A program made the translations under genes and the position numbers. The notes beneath the pieces are model-generated. The model worked only from the letters and a program-made list of their open reading frames with translations, did no database searches and was not told the DNA's origin. From assembly GCF_018991925.1 (NCBI RefSeq), contig NW_024756914.1, forward strand, positions 5,637,329 through 5,701,328: DNA of 64,000 nucleotides. Direction: 5' to 3'. This DNA comes from Homarus americanus (taxonomy: Eukaryota > Arthropoda > Malacostraca > Decapoda > Nephropidae). Shown piece by piece: positions 29,550 through 41,274 of the stretch; the first letter of the stretch is position 1, and each line of letters opens with the position of its first letter.

Positions 29550-29722
29550 CAAAGTTAGGTTAGGTTTTTATCCTAGAGGGATTTTGTCGTGTTAATCGGC
29601 AAGGGGTTAGGTTAGGTTTTTATCCTGGAGGGGTTTTGTCGTGTAGTCGGCAAGGGGTTAGGTTAGGTTTTTATCCTAGAAGGGTTTTGTCGTGCAGTCG
29701 GCAAAGGGATAGGATAGTTCCC
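29550..29722. repeat. Three-copy tandem repeat, about 62 bp
   Basis: Units start GTTAGGTTAGGTTTTTATCC and end GTCGGCAAGGG; three copies with few changes. Confidence 0.9.
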
Positions 29723-30450
29723 ACAGTCGGTTTTGGTAGGATTATCCTTTTTTCCAAGCTTATAGCAGACTTATTATTATTATACTACATTATGAGCTTG
29801 ATACATCAAGTTTATATTAAGATGAAACAATTATGTTCGGATATTTTTTATAATGTAATTTGTACAATAATATACAGCTTTGCTCGGGAGACACTGATTA
29901 ACACCATCCACTAACAACAAAAATGTGCACATGTTTTAAGCGTGTCCCTCATGTACTGTACTGCATCACAGGTACAACAGACAACTTATGTGTTTATTTA
30001 GGTCTATTATACTTGTGAGGCAGTCGATGTACTACATGGGGGATGAGTCTAAAGCATGTGTACATTTTTGTTTGGTATTAATGTGTGTGATTGTGTCCCA
30101 AGCAAATTATTGTACACAATAAAAATATTGCAATATTATTATTTCATGTAACCCAACCAAACCCGACAGTGAGAGCTAGCCTGTCCCCTTGGCTGCTGAG
30201 TAGAACGAAATCCCTTTTGGACAAAATCCCCTCAAACTAAAAACTCTCGGACAAAATCCAAACCAAACCTATCGTAGCCGTGAATCATTAATTTGTATTT
30301 TTTTATGTCCTGTTTTCTACTAGAAGGCTTGAGTCTACTGCCCCCTGCCCCTGAACAGTTTCAGCGGACACCTATGTGGACACAGTGATATGGGTTGGGT
30401 ATAAACAAGGCAGCCAAGTATGCGACTTGAAGTACAATGTACCAAAAATA
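29723..30450. other. Intronic segment without supported genes
   Basis: AT-rich, with no ORF, terminus or repeat I can support. Confidence 0.4.
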
Positions 30451-30454
30451 TTAT

Positions 30455-30700
30455 TCATTGTATTTTTTTACCGTACGAAGCAAGACATAAATAAACACCA
30501 TATGAGAGTCTCAGGGCCGTGTTATCTTTGACCTTTCTCAACATCCTCTGGTTTATATTTAGTGTTCACGAACTCCATAATATTACTTCCATCATAACTA
30601 CCATCATCATGACTACCAACACCACCATGACTATCATCACCACCATGACTACCCTCACCATGACTACTATCACCACCCTGATTACCATCCTACTACTACT
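30455..30700. repeat. Foldback-arm relative plus CCATCA-type tandem repeat
   Basis: 30455-30545 resembles the arm of the 43.3-44.3 kb foldback (TTTTTTTACCGTACGAAGCA; CTCAACATCCT). It is followed by imperfect ACCATCATGACT repeats (30590-30700). The same CCATCA-type repeat occurs at 33645-33695 beyond the intervening LINE and, in reverse, at 43182-43280. Confidence 0.6.
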
Positions 30701-30759
30701 ACTTTGCTGTCACTCGGAATCGAATATGACGATCGTCCAGCTATGATACAATGATATGA

Positions 30760-33640
30760 GTTAAGAATGTCACCTACGTTAGTGAGTTCTGAGGTGACTA
30801 AAGAGGCCGATACGGAACCGGCAGAGTCGATCACAGATGTTGCACATGTGGGGGGATACATGTAGTGCGGGAGGTGCAGCAGCAGCGTCTTACCGGCGTT
30901 GGCGCTTGTCTGCCCCGTTACGCAGTCGGATTAACTCGAAACTATTGACACTTTCTTGCGTGGTGCTCCCCCAAGCGTTACGGTGTGCAGTAATCGTCTC
31001 CCAGGTGAGGGGGTCGTTTTGGCACTTTTTCAGGTTTGTCTTGAGACTATCCTTATACCTTTTCAGTTGCCCGCCAGCGTTATGTTTACTATTGGTTAGG
31101 TGACTGTAAAGTAGCTGCAATAGCAGTCTACTGTCGTCCTTGAGGGTAACATGGCCAGTCCAGCGTAGTTGTTCATGGATAATGGTAGCCTCGATGCTTC
31201 TATAGTTCTATAGTTGGTGTCAGTGAGAATACTGGCATTTGTTCTCTTGTCTTGCCAGCGAACTCGGAGAATAGAACATAGACAACATTGGTTAAAGTTT
31301 TCAAGTGCCTTGAGGTGCCTCCTGTATGTGACTCATGCCTCACTGTCATATAGCAGGGTGGGGAGGACCACTGCTCGATATACGTGTAACTTTGCAGATA
31401 ATTTCAGCTCCCTACAGCTGAAGACACGGTTTTGGAGTCTGCCAAAGGCTTGAGTTGCACATCTCATCTGATGCTGAATCTCTTCATTGGTGTTCGCGGT
31501 GGTGAACAGGTGGGAGCCGAGATACCGAAAGTGGGTTGCATTAGTGAGGGTAGTACCGTTGAGCTGGATGGCTGGTGGAGGTGTGGCTGAGCCAGGGGCA
31601 GGCTGAAAGAGAATCTGAGTCTTACGTACATTCACCTCAAGGCCGAAGTGTGCGTATGCATCTACGTGGGTGTTCAGGATCTCTTGTAGGTTCGCATTCA
31701 GTGTGAGCGACAAGGGTGAGGTCGACTGCATACTGATGCTCAGTAATGGAAGCTGCCGACACCTTTGTTCCTGCCTGGATTCGTCTTATATTGAAAAGAC
31801 CCTGAGGCTTTGTTATTTTTCATCTGTTTGATGGCAGTAGCTACCTCATCCAGAGATGGAGGATAGCTGAGGTGGGTCAGCTCTGGATGTTGAAGGACCT
31901 GCCGGGTAGTTAGGACATCCACATTGGTTGAGCAGTGAATGGTAGTCTGCTTTCCAGCACTGAAGGATGCCTTCATCGTCTTTAATTAGGGAGTTACCGC
32001 CGGATGAGCGGAGGGGTGCTGCGCCACGAGTGATTGACCCATAAAATGTTTAAGTGGAATTGAAAAATTCGCGCATCTTCTGCTGATCTACAAATTTTTG
32101 TGTTTCACCTTTATCATCGTCGAATACATTGATTGCCGGGAAATTCTTTATCAAACCAGTCCTGGTGTATTTTTTCGACCTAGCCGAGGGTCTCTCTGCA
32201 GGTTTTTGTCATGACAGTGTCCAGAATATCCCATTCGGCACTAGAGTTTGGGTTGTTTGTTGTCGGGTTGTTTATCAGCCATGTTTGAGCTGCTCTCTGA
32301 AAGCATGTGCTACTGCTGGATCCTCCAGACGCTTAGTGTTAAAACCTCTTCTGGAGGCTTGCTGCATTTCGCCGTTTTGGGGCGACATGAAGTGAGAGCT
32401 TGGCGCTGACGAGCCGATGATTAGTGTCGCAGTGGTTTGAGTCACAGATGGCACAGGTGATGAGGACATCTCGGCGATCTTTTTCCCTGACAATGATGTG
32501 GTCAATGATATGCCAGTGTTTGGATCGTGGGTGTTGCCATGAACCCTTGAACTTGTCGGCCTGCCTAAACAAGGTATTGATGATAGTAAGGTTGTGTGCA
32601 GCACACTTGCTGGGGAGTAGGCCGTTGAGACTACATTTGCCGAGTCCATTTCTCCCTATGGTTCACTGCCAAATGTCAGCATCTCTGCCAACTTTGGCAT
32701 TGAAGTCACCACGGAGCACAACCTTATCTTCTCTGGGGATAGAGGTTAGCACTCTGTCGAGATGTTGGGGCATATGCACAGATGAAAAAGACATGACATG
32801 AGTGATTCTGTGGGACTCGGAGCGTCATGAGGCGCTCGTTGATCCCAATAGGCATTTTAGTTAGCCTGTGTAGGATGCATTGGCGGATGGCAAAACTAAC
32901 TCCATAAATGTGGTTTCTCTCCCCAGCAGACTTACCCTTCCAGGAGGTATAGCCAGATCCCCATCCTGAGTTGACCTTCGTCTGGGAGCCGGGACTCACT
33001 TATGGTTACTATGTCGATGTTTATACCTTGCCAGCTCTTTTGCCACAAGGGCAGTTCTTCTTTCAGGATGCTCATTTATGCCAGTATCCAGAAGGGTTCT
33101 GACATTCCATGCAGCGACCATAAGAGATTGTATAGTTTGTTTTTGTTTGGATCTGTGATTTTGATTGTGTTTTCGACCGCATAAGGATGACCTGCCACCC
33201 ATGGGCAGAGTTGTGACTAGAGACTCCCGGCAGTCATCTCTGCCTGTCCCCATCGCCACTCGTCTGTACCATACGACTTTTGGGGATCTAGGGGTTTTGA
33301 TGATGATGAGAGGTATGATGAGCTGGATGATGGCTGTGCTTGAATTGATTTATGTGGAGAGGCAGGAGCACAGGCTGCAACCACACATCTTGGCTCTCCC
33401 TATTCCTGATCTAGTGGCGAAAGTGTCGCAACGATTGGGGAGAGGGAGAGTTGCAATGGACTGCCGATAGTCCAGTTTGTTGTGTTTCGCCTCAGTAGCC
33501 TGTCCATCGGGCATTGCCTTCGTCCGCCGATGTAGTCGTTGGGTTCCCATGGTGGTCACCTCTTCCGCCTATACCGCCGTTGGGGTCTTGTTGGAGCTCT
33601 GTAAATATGTCTGCCTGATGCGGGACCCCACCGCAGACTT
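30760..33640 (-). mobile_element. RTE/CFDP2-type LINE, internally deleted
   Basis: Minus-strand blocks: VAAWNVRTLLDTGINEHPER (endonuclease start, 33090-33150), GVSFAIRQCILHRLTKMP (32880-32930), SLDEVATAIKQMKNNKASG (31800-31860), then VNVRKTQILFQPAPG, THFRYLGSHLF and KLHVYRAVVLPTLLYDSEA (31340-31650), and a C-terminal GGQLKRYKDSLKTNLKKCQ (31010-31070). Most of the reverse transcriptase fingers and palm is missing between about 31745 and 31795, and the active-site motif reads YAVD. Frameshifts elsewhere. Flanked on both sides by CCATCA-type repeat. Confidence 0.8.
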
Positions 33641-33699
33641 TTCGTTCATCATGACTACCATCACCATAACTACCATCACCACCCTCATTATCAAAATCC

Positions 33700-34588
33700 C
33701 TAACACCCAACATCAACACATTCCTATACATTTATAAGGCAGCCGCCAGGTACAGTCGTAAGGGCTGTACCTCCCCAACCTTTCCTCACACCAATATCTA
33801 ACACTAACCTTAGTAAATTAACATGGCTCCCGATCACCACATTACTCACATACACCATTAACTACCACTTAGAGGTTGCAAGTTATCATGGCCTAACCAC
33901 GACTGTGCACGGTAACTGGCAAGTCTTACCCATTAATGTCTTTTAAATACATACTGACAACCTTGTGGAACTAGCCCCGACCCCACCTAACGGGGCACAA
34001 GGAGGGCGCCAAATCAAACACTCCCCCCATACTCCATACCCATATGAGGGAGGAGTTATGGTGCATGACCCCCAGTGTGTTTAACAATATTTCTACTCAT
34101 TTATGAATTCATCATTACGTTGTGAATTTTTCATAAGTCGGGATATATGGTTAAATGAGACAGTCTCTAGGAATCTCTACTGAATTTCCTTTTAGGAAAG
34201 AAATATGGAGACACATACTTAAAAAATAAATAACTTTAAATGCCATAGACACCTACCCAGAATTCAATGAATTTTTCCCAAATATCAAAGTTCTGATTAA
34301 TATTCTTGTGACTTTACCTGTTACGACAGCAACAGTAGAATCCACAGGGAACTAGACATGAACACTCTAAAAGTTATTTAAAATTTTTGTGAAATAACGC
34401 CCGAGACAGGAAAATGTTGGGCTATAATTTAGCTAGTTCTGTACCTAAGGTCACTTCAACTTGGTTGATGACTAATTTTCGCTGTGTGGTGAATGATGAG
34501 TTAGTTTTTAATTCTTTGTTAACTGGGTTTTAAATGTAGCTAATAATTATATCAATTATCATAGGGTCTTTTTAATTGTATATAAATT
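33700..34588. other. Intronic segment without supported genes
   Basis: No ORF or known terminus; unique sequence as far as I can read. Confidence 0.4.
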
Positions 34589-34596
34589 TTGTTTTT

Positions 34597-34598
34597 GA

Positions 34599-34671
<73 letters not shown>

Positions 34672-34672
34672 C
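34597..34672. repeat. (ATT)n microsatellite
   Basis: About 70 bp of ATT repeat, directly followed by an interspersed repeat tail. Confidence 0.95.
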
Positions 34673-34738
34673 ATTTTCGCCCCCCAGGCTCCGATGTGGG
34701 TCAGTGACCTGTTCCCGGGTGGGCTAATCCCGGTAAAA

Positions 34739-34769
<31 letters not shown>

Positions 34770-34774
34770 TATAA
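34673..34774 (+). repeat. Interspersed repeat tail with poly(A) and (AT)n
   Basis: GGTCAGTGACCTGTTCCCGG and GGTGGGCTAATC, then a poly(A) run and (AT)n. A reverse-oriented relative is at 36250-36335 (CCACCCGGGCACAGGTCACT). Both have an ATT/AAT-rich side, so this is one short retroposon-like family. Confidence 0.6.
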
Positions 34775-35274
34775 CACTTGACCACAATGGTCATAATACT
34801 GTACTTGAGCTCTAGTGACATCTAGTGAGCTCAGCAGCTAGTTAAGTTTCCGTGAGAATGATTGTGTAACGATGCAGTTGCACATCTAGTATATTAATAC
34901 TGTACCCACACATCGTTGTTCTGGTGATTAGGGGTATATGAATTTTATACAACTGACGCAGGACACACACACACAGCGTCGATTCTCCGTTAACATCACC
35001 TCAGAAAACCGTAGCCCTCGTGATCACTTACCTTAGAACTTTAAGTGAGACATCAACTGAAAATCATACAGGTCAAAAATATTCACGAGTGAATAAAACA
35101 CATGAAATAAACCAAGTCTCGTTAATACTGCCATTACATTAAAGATTAAAACTTCAATAATCATCAAATTTGGGGGACGTTATAGATGTTCATAGGTGAG
35201 TTTAGTGGTAACACCCCATGTCGTCTACCCCGTTGTGTCTACTCTCGAAATGGCTATACTATTCCCATTTGGTC

Positions 35275-35460
35275 TAGGTTAGGTTAGGTTGGGTTTTATT
35301 AGGTTAGGTTTTGCATTTAGGTTAGATTAGGTTAGATTAGTTTGGTTTTGTTAGGTTAGGTTAAGTTTTAGGTTAAGTTAGGCTTTGTTTGGTTATATTT
35401 TAGGTTAAGTTAGATTAGGTTAGGTTTAACGTTTTGTTAGGTTATGTTTTAGGTTTGGTG
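35275..35460. repeat. Degenerate TTAGG-type block
   Basis: Repeated TTAGGTTAGG interrupted by TTTTG spacers. Resembles arthropod telomeric repeat in composition but is interstitial and irregular. Similar short blocks occur at 18320-18350, 39425-39610 and 58105-58125. Confidence 0.85.
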
Positions 35461-35635
35461 AAGTAACTTTCAGAGGACATTAACTGATAGTATACACATC
35501 CGGTATTCTACGACATTTTCAGAGTTGACAAACTGGGAGTAGACAAAGTGGACTTAAACCGAATTTAGTATCCAGAACACACTGAGAACTTTCGGGATTT
35601 TAGAGTTGGGCGTAAATATACTGTACTGTACTCAC

Positions 35636-35815
35636 CTCTGGTAGAGAGCTGAGAGTGGGCAGCTTTAGTTCTTGACGTGGCAACGGCTTGGCTGGCAGCA
35701 ACACAACCACACTCTTGTGGTTAGGAGCGGGCAATGGTAGCCGGCAGGGCGTGTACGGGGCTATATGGCTGCTGGAGGAAACTGCGTAGTGTCTTCTGCG
35801 CGCGAGATAAACACA
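35636..35815 (-). promoter_or_regulatory. Probable non-coding first exon and promoter region of the NLR-like gene
   Basis: On minus a locally GC-rich stretch with no ATG ends at CCAGAG|GTGAGTAC (donor at 35636/35635). It lies upstream of the acceptor at 23410 that precedes the receptor start codon, with no other minus-strand donor in between that looks better. The 5' end is not defined. GCGCGC near 35803 marks a likely core-promoter area. Linking it to this gene is inference. Confidence 0.4.
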
Positions 35816-36249
35816 ACCTCAAGAATGTTTCTAGTAAATACTACATTAAGTAATAAATAAAAATGGTCCCAAATCACTACTTGAGGAATATGTAAGTCAA
35901 CTTTTACCTCAACACCATGGCAACCATTCAAGACAGGCTTCCGGATTAGATCTGTTCAATTGTTTTTACAATTGATAAACTGAATCCCCCCAATTTCCAA
36001 CACCGGAGGCGTATAATGGTTAACGACTAAGACCAGCACTAAAGTCAGTATGCATAAGGCGTCTTTCAAAACGTGTGTTGTAATAACGAAATGATAATCG
36101 TGGTAACATTGTTATATGTTTTTACTAACACCATGCTATGTGTACTATTCCAGATGATACTAAATGTTACATAATAATTCCTTGAAATAAAATGTACAGT
36201 ATACTGTATATCAGGTGCCACTAAGAGAGCTCAGCTCTGGCTTTTTTCT

Positions 36250-36335
36250 TTCTTTTTTCTTTTTTACGGCGATTTGCCCACCCGGGCACAGGTCACTGAA
36301 CCATATCAGGGTATGGGGGCGAGAATATAACAGTA
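36250..36335 (-). repeat. Interspersed repeat tail, reverse copy
   Basis: Reverse-complement relative of 34673-34774, sharing CAGTGACCTG and CCCGGGTGGGC on minus. Confidence 0.55.
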
Positions 36336-36514
36336 ACAATTATAATAATAATAACTGCCCACGGTGAACCGCGTGGACAGTGTTAATAAATTGTTAGAAA
36401 TAGTTTAGTTATGAGACTATTGAAGATGTAGGAGAGGGGAGTGCAACGAGCTGAAGGGGTGTTTACAACCGAGCGGTCCTGGTTTTCTGCTGAGTAGACA
36501 GTTCTGCAGGTGCG

Positions 36515-38445
36515 AGACTGTCTGGCCTCAGACCAAGTCTTACAGCGATACTGTGAACATCTTCCACCCTCTGCTGGCAGTGACTGTCTGGCCTCCCCTA
36601 ACTCTCAGACCAAGTCTTACAGCGATACTGTGAACATCTTCCACCCTCTGCTGGCAGTGACTGTCTGGCCTCCCCTAACTCTCAGACCAAGTCTTACAGC
36701 GATACTGCGAACATCTTCCACCCTCTGCTGGCAGTGACTGTCTGCTCCCCACCCCCCATAACTCTCAGACCAAGTCTTACAGCGATACTGCGAACATCTT
36801 CCACCCTCTGTTGGCAGTGACTGTCTGGCCTCCCCTAACTCTCAGACCAAGTCTTACAGCGATACTGCGAACATCTTCCACCCTCTGCTGGCAGTGACTG
36901 TCTGGCCTCCCCTAACTCTCAGACCAAGTCTTACAGCGATACTGCGAACATCTTCCACCCCCTGCTGGCAGTGACTGTCTAGCCTCCCCTAACTCTCAGA
37001 CCAAGTCTTACAGCGATACTGAGAACATCTTCCACCCTCTGCTGGCAGTGACTGTCTAGCCTCCCCTAACTCTCAGACCAAGTCTTACAGCGATACTGCG
37101 AACATCTTCCACCCCCTGCTGGCAGTGACTGTCTAGCCTCCCCTAACTCTCAGACCAAGTCTTACAGCGATACTGCGAACATCTTCCACCCCCTGCTGGC
37201 AGTGACTGTCTAGCCTCCCCTAACTCTCAGACCAAGTCTTACAGCGATACTGCGAACATCTTCCACCTCAGACCAAGTCTTACAGCGATACTGTGAACAT
37301 CTTCCACCCTCTGCTGGCAGTGACTGTCTGGCCTCCCCTAACTCTCAGACCAAGTCTTACAGCGATACTGCGAACATCTTCCACCCTCTGCTGGCAGTGA
37401 CTGTCTGCTCCCCACCCCCCATAACTCTCAGACCAAGTCTTACAGCGATACTGCGAACATCTTCCACCCTCTGTTGGCAGTGACTGTCTGCCTCCCCTAA
37501 CTCTCAGACCAAGTCTTACAGCGATACTGCGAACATCTTCCACCCTCTGCTGGCAGTGACTGTCTGGAGACCAAGTCTTACAGCGATCTCTTCCACAGTG
37601 ACTGTCTAACTCTCAGACCAAGTCTTACAGCGATACTGCGAACATCTTCCACCCTCTGCTGGCAGTGACTGTCTGCTCCCCACCCCCCATAACTCTCAGA
37701 CCAAGTCTTACAGCGATACTGCGAACATCTTCCACCCTCTGTTGGCAGTGACTGTCTGGCCTCCCCTAACTCTCAGACCAAGTCTTACAGCGATACTGCG
37801 AACATCTTCCACCCTCTGCTGGCAGTGACTGTCTGGCCTCCCCTAACTCTCAGACCAAGTCTTACAGCGATACTGCGAACATCTTCCACCCCCTGCTGGC
37901 AGTGACTGTCTAGCCTCCCCTAACTCTCAGACCAAGTCTTACAGCGATACTGAGAACATCTTCCACCCTCTGCTGGCAGTGACTGTCTAGCCTCCCCTAA
38001 CTCTCAGACCAAGTCTTACAGCGATACTGCGAACATCTTCCACCCCCTGCTGGCAGTGACTGTCTAGCCTCCCCTAACTCTCAGACCAAGTCTTACAGCG
38101 ATACTGCGAACATCTTCCACCCCCTGCTGGCAGTGACTGTCTAGCCTCCCCTAACTCTCAGACCAAGTCTTACAGCGATACTGCATCTTCTCTGCTGGCA
38201 AACTCTCAGACCAAGTCTTACAGCGATACTGCGAACATCTTCCACCCCTGCTGGCAGTGACTGTCTAGCCTCCCCTAACTCTCAGACTGTCTAGCCTCCC
38301 CTAACTCTCAGACCAAGTCTTACAGCGATACTGCGAACATCTTCCACCCCCTGCTGGCAGTGACTGTCTAGCCTCCCCTAACTCTCAGACCAAGTCTTAC
38401 AGCGATACTGCGAACATCTTCCACCCCCTGCTGGCAGTAGTGAAC
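36515..38445. repeat. 77-bp minisatellite with higher-order structure
   Basis: About 25 copies of a 77-bp unit containing CAGACCAAGTCTTACAGCGA and CTGGCAGTGACTGTCT; TACAGCGATA recurs at 36541, 36618 and 36695. A variant unit with CTCCCCACCCCCCATAACTC appears at about 36744, 37407 and 37676, each followed by a unit with GTTGGCAGTG, and blocks of several units are repeated. It lies directly upstream of the probable first exon of the NLR-like gene. Confidence 0.95.
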
Positions 38446-39415
38446 ACACCAACTCACAAACCTCTCTCTGAGTTTTGTGCTAAGACAATTTACACAGTAC
38501 TGTTGTCTCTTGGAACACCATACAGATTTACTTCGATCCGCACTTGTAAGTACAGCCTACGTGATGATGGACTCATTGTACCTACTCGTTTTTTGCCTTA
38601 TCTGAAGCAATAAGACAATGTGGAATGAAGCGCAACTAAGATTAATAGTTATGTATTTTGTATTATGTCACTATGTTTAATTGATCTTATGTAGTTAAGA
38701 TAAAATTGTGTAAGACTAACAAATTATGTATCAGATGGATCACCATGTAATACTAATGAACGCCTTGTTCTCTGCAGGTTATAGACCATATCAATAAATA
38801 TTGAGCGCGTCAAAAGGCGGGTTTCAATCATTCCTTTCGACTTGCCCGTCACCCGACCGTCCTTAACTAAGGCAGTTACAATAACGTTGATGATTATTTT
38901 TTGTATTGTCTTAAATGATATTATATTTATCGTGACGCCACCGTGACTGTGTAATGCGGTGAAGAATTAAACTTGAAAAGAGCAGTGAGAAGTGGAAGGC
39001 AGGAGAGATGTTATCAACGGTGGGATAACTTGTATCGCCTGTTAGCACTTCCCCCGCTGATCTAACACTTGCAACACCATCATTTGGTGAAATATATGCA
39101 GATTATTGCCATCTTGCTTCACCATTGTTTGTAATATTTGTATTTTTCAGTTTATATTTCTCTGTATTTAAATTTTCTACTGAATTTTATCTGTCCTTAT
39201 CGTTATTTTTGCGTATTATGAGACTGAGGCATGTCTTAAAGTTAGTGTATTTTAGGTGCTGTACAAGGGCAACCTTGTTGTATTGCATAAATTATGCGGT
39301 TAGTGTGTCTGTATAGCAATGATGTTAACTACAGCTGAGAAAATTCCCAAGTAATGTTAGAAATAATGTGAGAATGTAATAAAACACACACACCCTTAGT
39401 TACCATAACTACCTA
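38446..39415. other. Intergenic segment without supported genes
   Basis: AT-rich. The 63-codon Phe/Leu-rich frame at 39125 has no supporting feature. Confidence 0.4.
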
Positions 39416-39417
39416 GT

Positions 39418-39615
39418 GTTGAATAGATCAACCTAACCTAACCTTACACTGTATACTTCAACTTAACCTAACCTAGTGTTGCATACATCAACTTAACTTA
39501 ACCTCGTGTTGCATACATCAACTTAACCTAACCTAGTGTTGCATACATCAACCTAACCTAAACTAACCTAGTGTTGCATACATCAACCTAACCTAAGCTA
39601 ACCTAGTGTTGTATA
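39418..39615. repeat. CCTAACC-containing tandem repeat
   Basis: Five imperfect copies of a unit of about 35-45 bp, each with CTAGTGTTGCATACATCAAC followed by TTAACCTAACCTAA-like sequence. Confidence 0.88.
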
Positions 39616-39786
39616 CTGTACATCAATTTGTCCAGTTAAAATATCTCACGAACTTCTAATGGGTCTCAACTTATTAGTGTAGTTGTTGTTGAGTCTTTAC
39701 GTGTGGTCTTGCCTGTGTATTTTTCCGTCAGTTCTTTGATTTTGTTCCCTATAATATTCTCAGAATAGTCTACAATGCTGTTACTC

Positions 39787-40222
39787 GACAGGTTAGAGTA
39801 GACCAATCATGCTCTTTGTTTCTTCCGTCAGGTTAGAGAAGGCCAATCATGCTCTTTGTTTCATCCCTCAGGTGAGAGTAGACCAATCATGCTCTTTGTT
39901 TCTTCCTTCAAGTTAGAGTAGACCAATCATGTTTCTTCCTTCAGGTTAGAGTAGACCAATCACGCTCCTTGTTTCTTCCCTCAGGTTAGAATAGACCAAT
40001 CATGCTCTTTATTTTTTTCCCTCAGGTTAGATTAGACCAATCATGCTCTTTATTTTTTTCCCTCAGGTTAGAATAGACCAATCATGTTTCATCCCTCAGG
40101 TTAGAGTAGACCAATCACGCTCCTTGTTTCTTCCGTCAGGTTAGAATAGACCAATCATGCTCTTTATTTTTCCCTCAGGTTAGAGTAGACCAATCATGCT
40201 CCCTATTTCTTCCCTCATCTTA
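39787..40222. repeat. 40-bp minisatellite
   Basis: About eleven copies of a 40-bp unit containing AGGTTAGAGTAGACCAATCA and GCTCTTTGTTTCTTCC; the first two starts are at 39791 and 39831. Confidence 0.92.
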
Positions 40223-40559
40223 TTATAATCACCACCATAACTTTTAACTTTAGTTTCTTCTCATGACTCAAATCTCAATTGAATCTGGTGTACAATGTCA
40301 CGTGATCACAGGAGCTCAGTGTTTCAGGATGGCTCCACTTTGACGTGATAAGATCAAACAGTTTGGACGCTTGCCCGTCACTGTGGCTTTTTGTAACAGG
40401 AACATAAAGTTCTCTTGGCTATTTAGGTCGTCTGTCAGTTTCACTTTTCGTATCGACATAAACTTAATTAAAATCATCCATTTTCGGAAGTGTTTACAGT
40501 TTAGTATTGTTACAACGTCTATTAATGATGTCGTATTACAAGCTTGAGTGATTACAACT

Positions 40560-40640
40560 GGCTATGTGTATAAAGGCGCCATGCACCTTACCACTGACAG
40601 CATCCGCCATCACTCTCACCTCACTTGAGATTTTAATATT
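40560..40640 (+). promoter_or_regulatory. Possible TATA-type core promoter
   Basis: GTGTATAAAGGCGCCATGC (40567-40585) is a good TATA box followed after about 30 bp by CATCACTCTCACC. No downstream coding exon is recognisable within 2 kb on plus, so this is weak. Confidence 0.2.
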
Positions 40641-41274
40641 GTCTCAAATTAGTTAGTGAATAAATCATAACCATCAACACTGAACCTACAGCCACCAGCT
40701 CAATCCTTGTATTTTCGTATAAGAATATTATAACATCTTAGTACTGTACTGTACTGTACATCATCCTTATGAATCTAAAGTAGAAGTTTAAACTAAGCTT
40801 TATTCTTGAGGAAAGTGTCCATATTGGTATAAACAGCTTATTAAAACAGTGATAACTCTTAGTCTTTCAATAGTTCTGAAATATTACCAATATTGACAGT
40901 TTACTCATTTGGTTGGAGAGTTGTGGAGAAGTGTTGTCGGTGCTTTCAGTGTTTTTACCATCAACCACCATTCTTCCCTTGTGTATCAACCATCAGTTGC
41001 TGTACTTTAGGGGGCAGGGAAAAAACACTTTTATTTGAGTTGCAGGCTGCACTTTTCAGGCATCGTTTGTATGGCTGTAACAAACACCTGTGCAAAATTT
41101 CATGCCATTTCATGCATACTTACCCTGCCGCATCGCGAACGACTTTTTGTCAACTTTTAGTGTATACCAAAAATTAGGTGTCATTTAATGTTTTCCAGGA
41201 TAATGATAAATTTTACATGGGTGACATCGATTTAATTCACATGTTATTTTACAGGTACACCGTATAGAAAATCA

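Noticed and set aside
35275..35460. True telomere
   Set aside because: Irregular TTAGG-type units with spacers, flanked on both sides by ordinary sequence; interstitial block only.
36515..38445. CRISPR-like array
   Set aside because: Units are contiguous 77-bp tandem copies without unique spacers, in a eukaryotic context.
39125..39316. 63-codon Phe/Leu-rich frame
   Set aside because: Low-complexity AT-rich sequence, no splice or start support.
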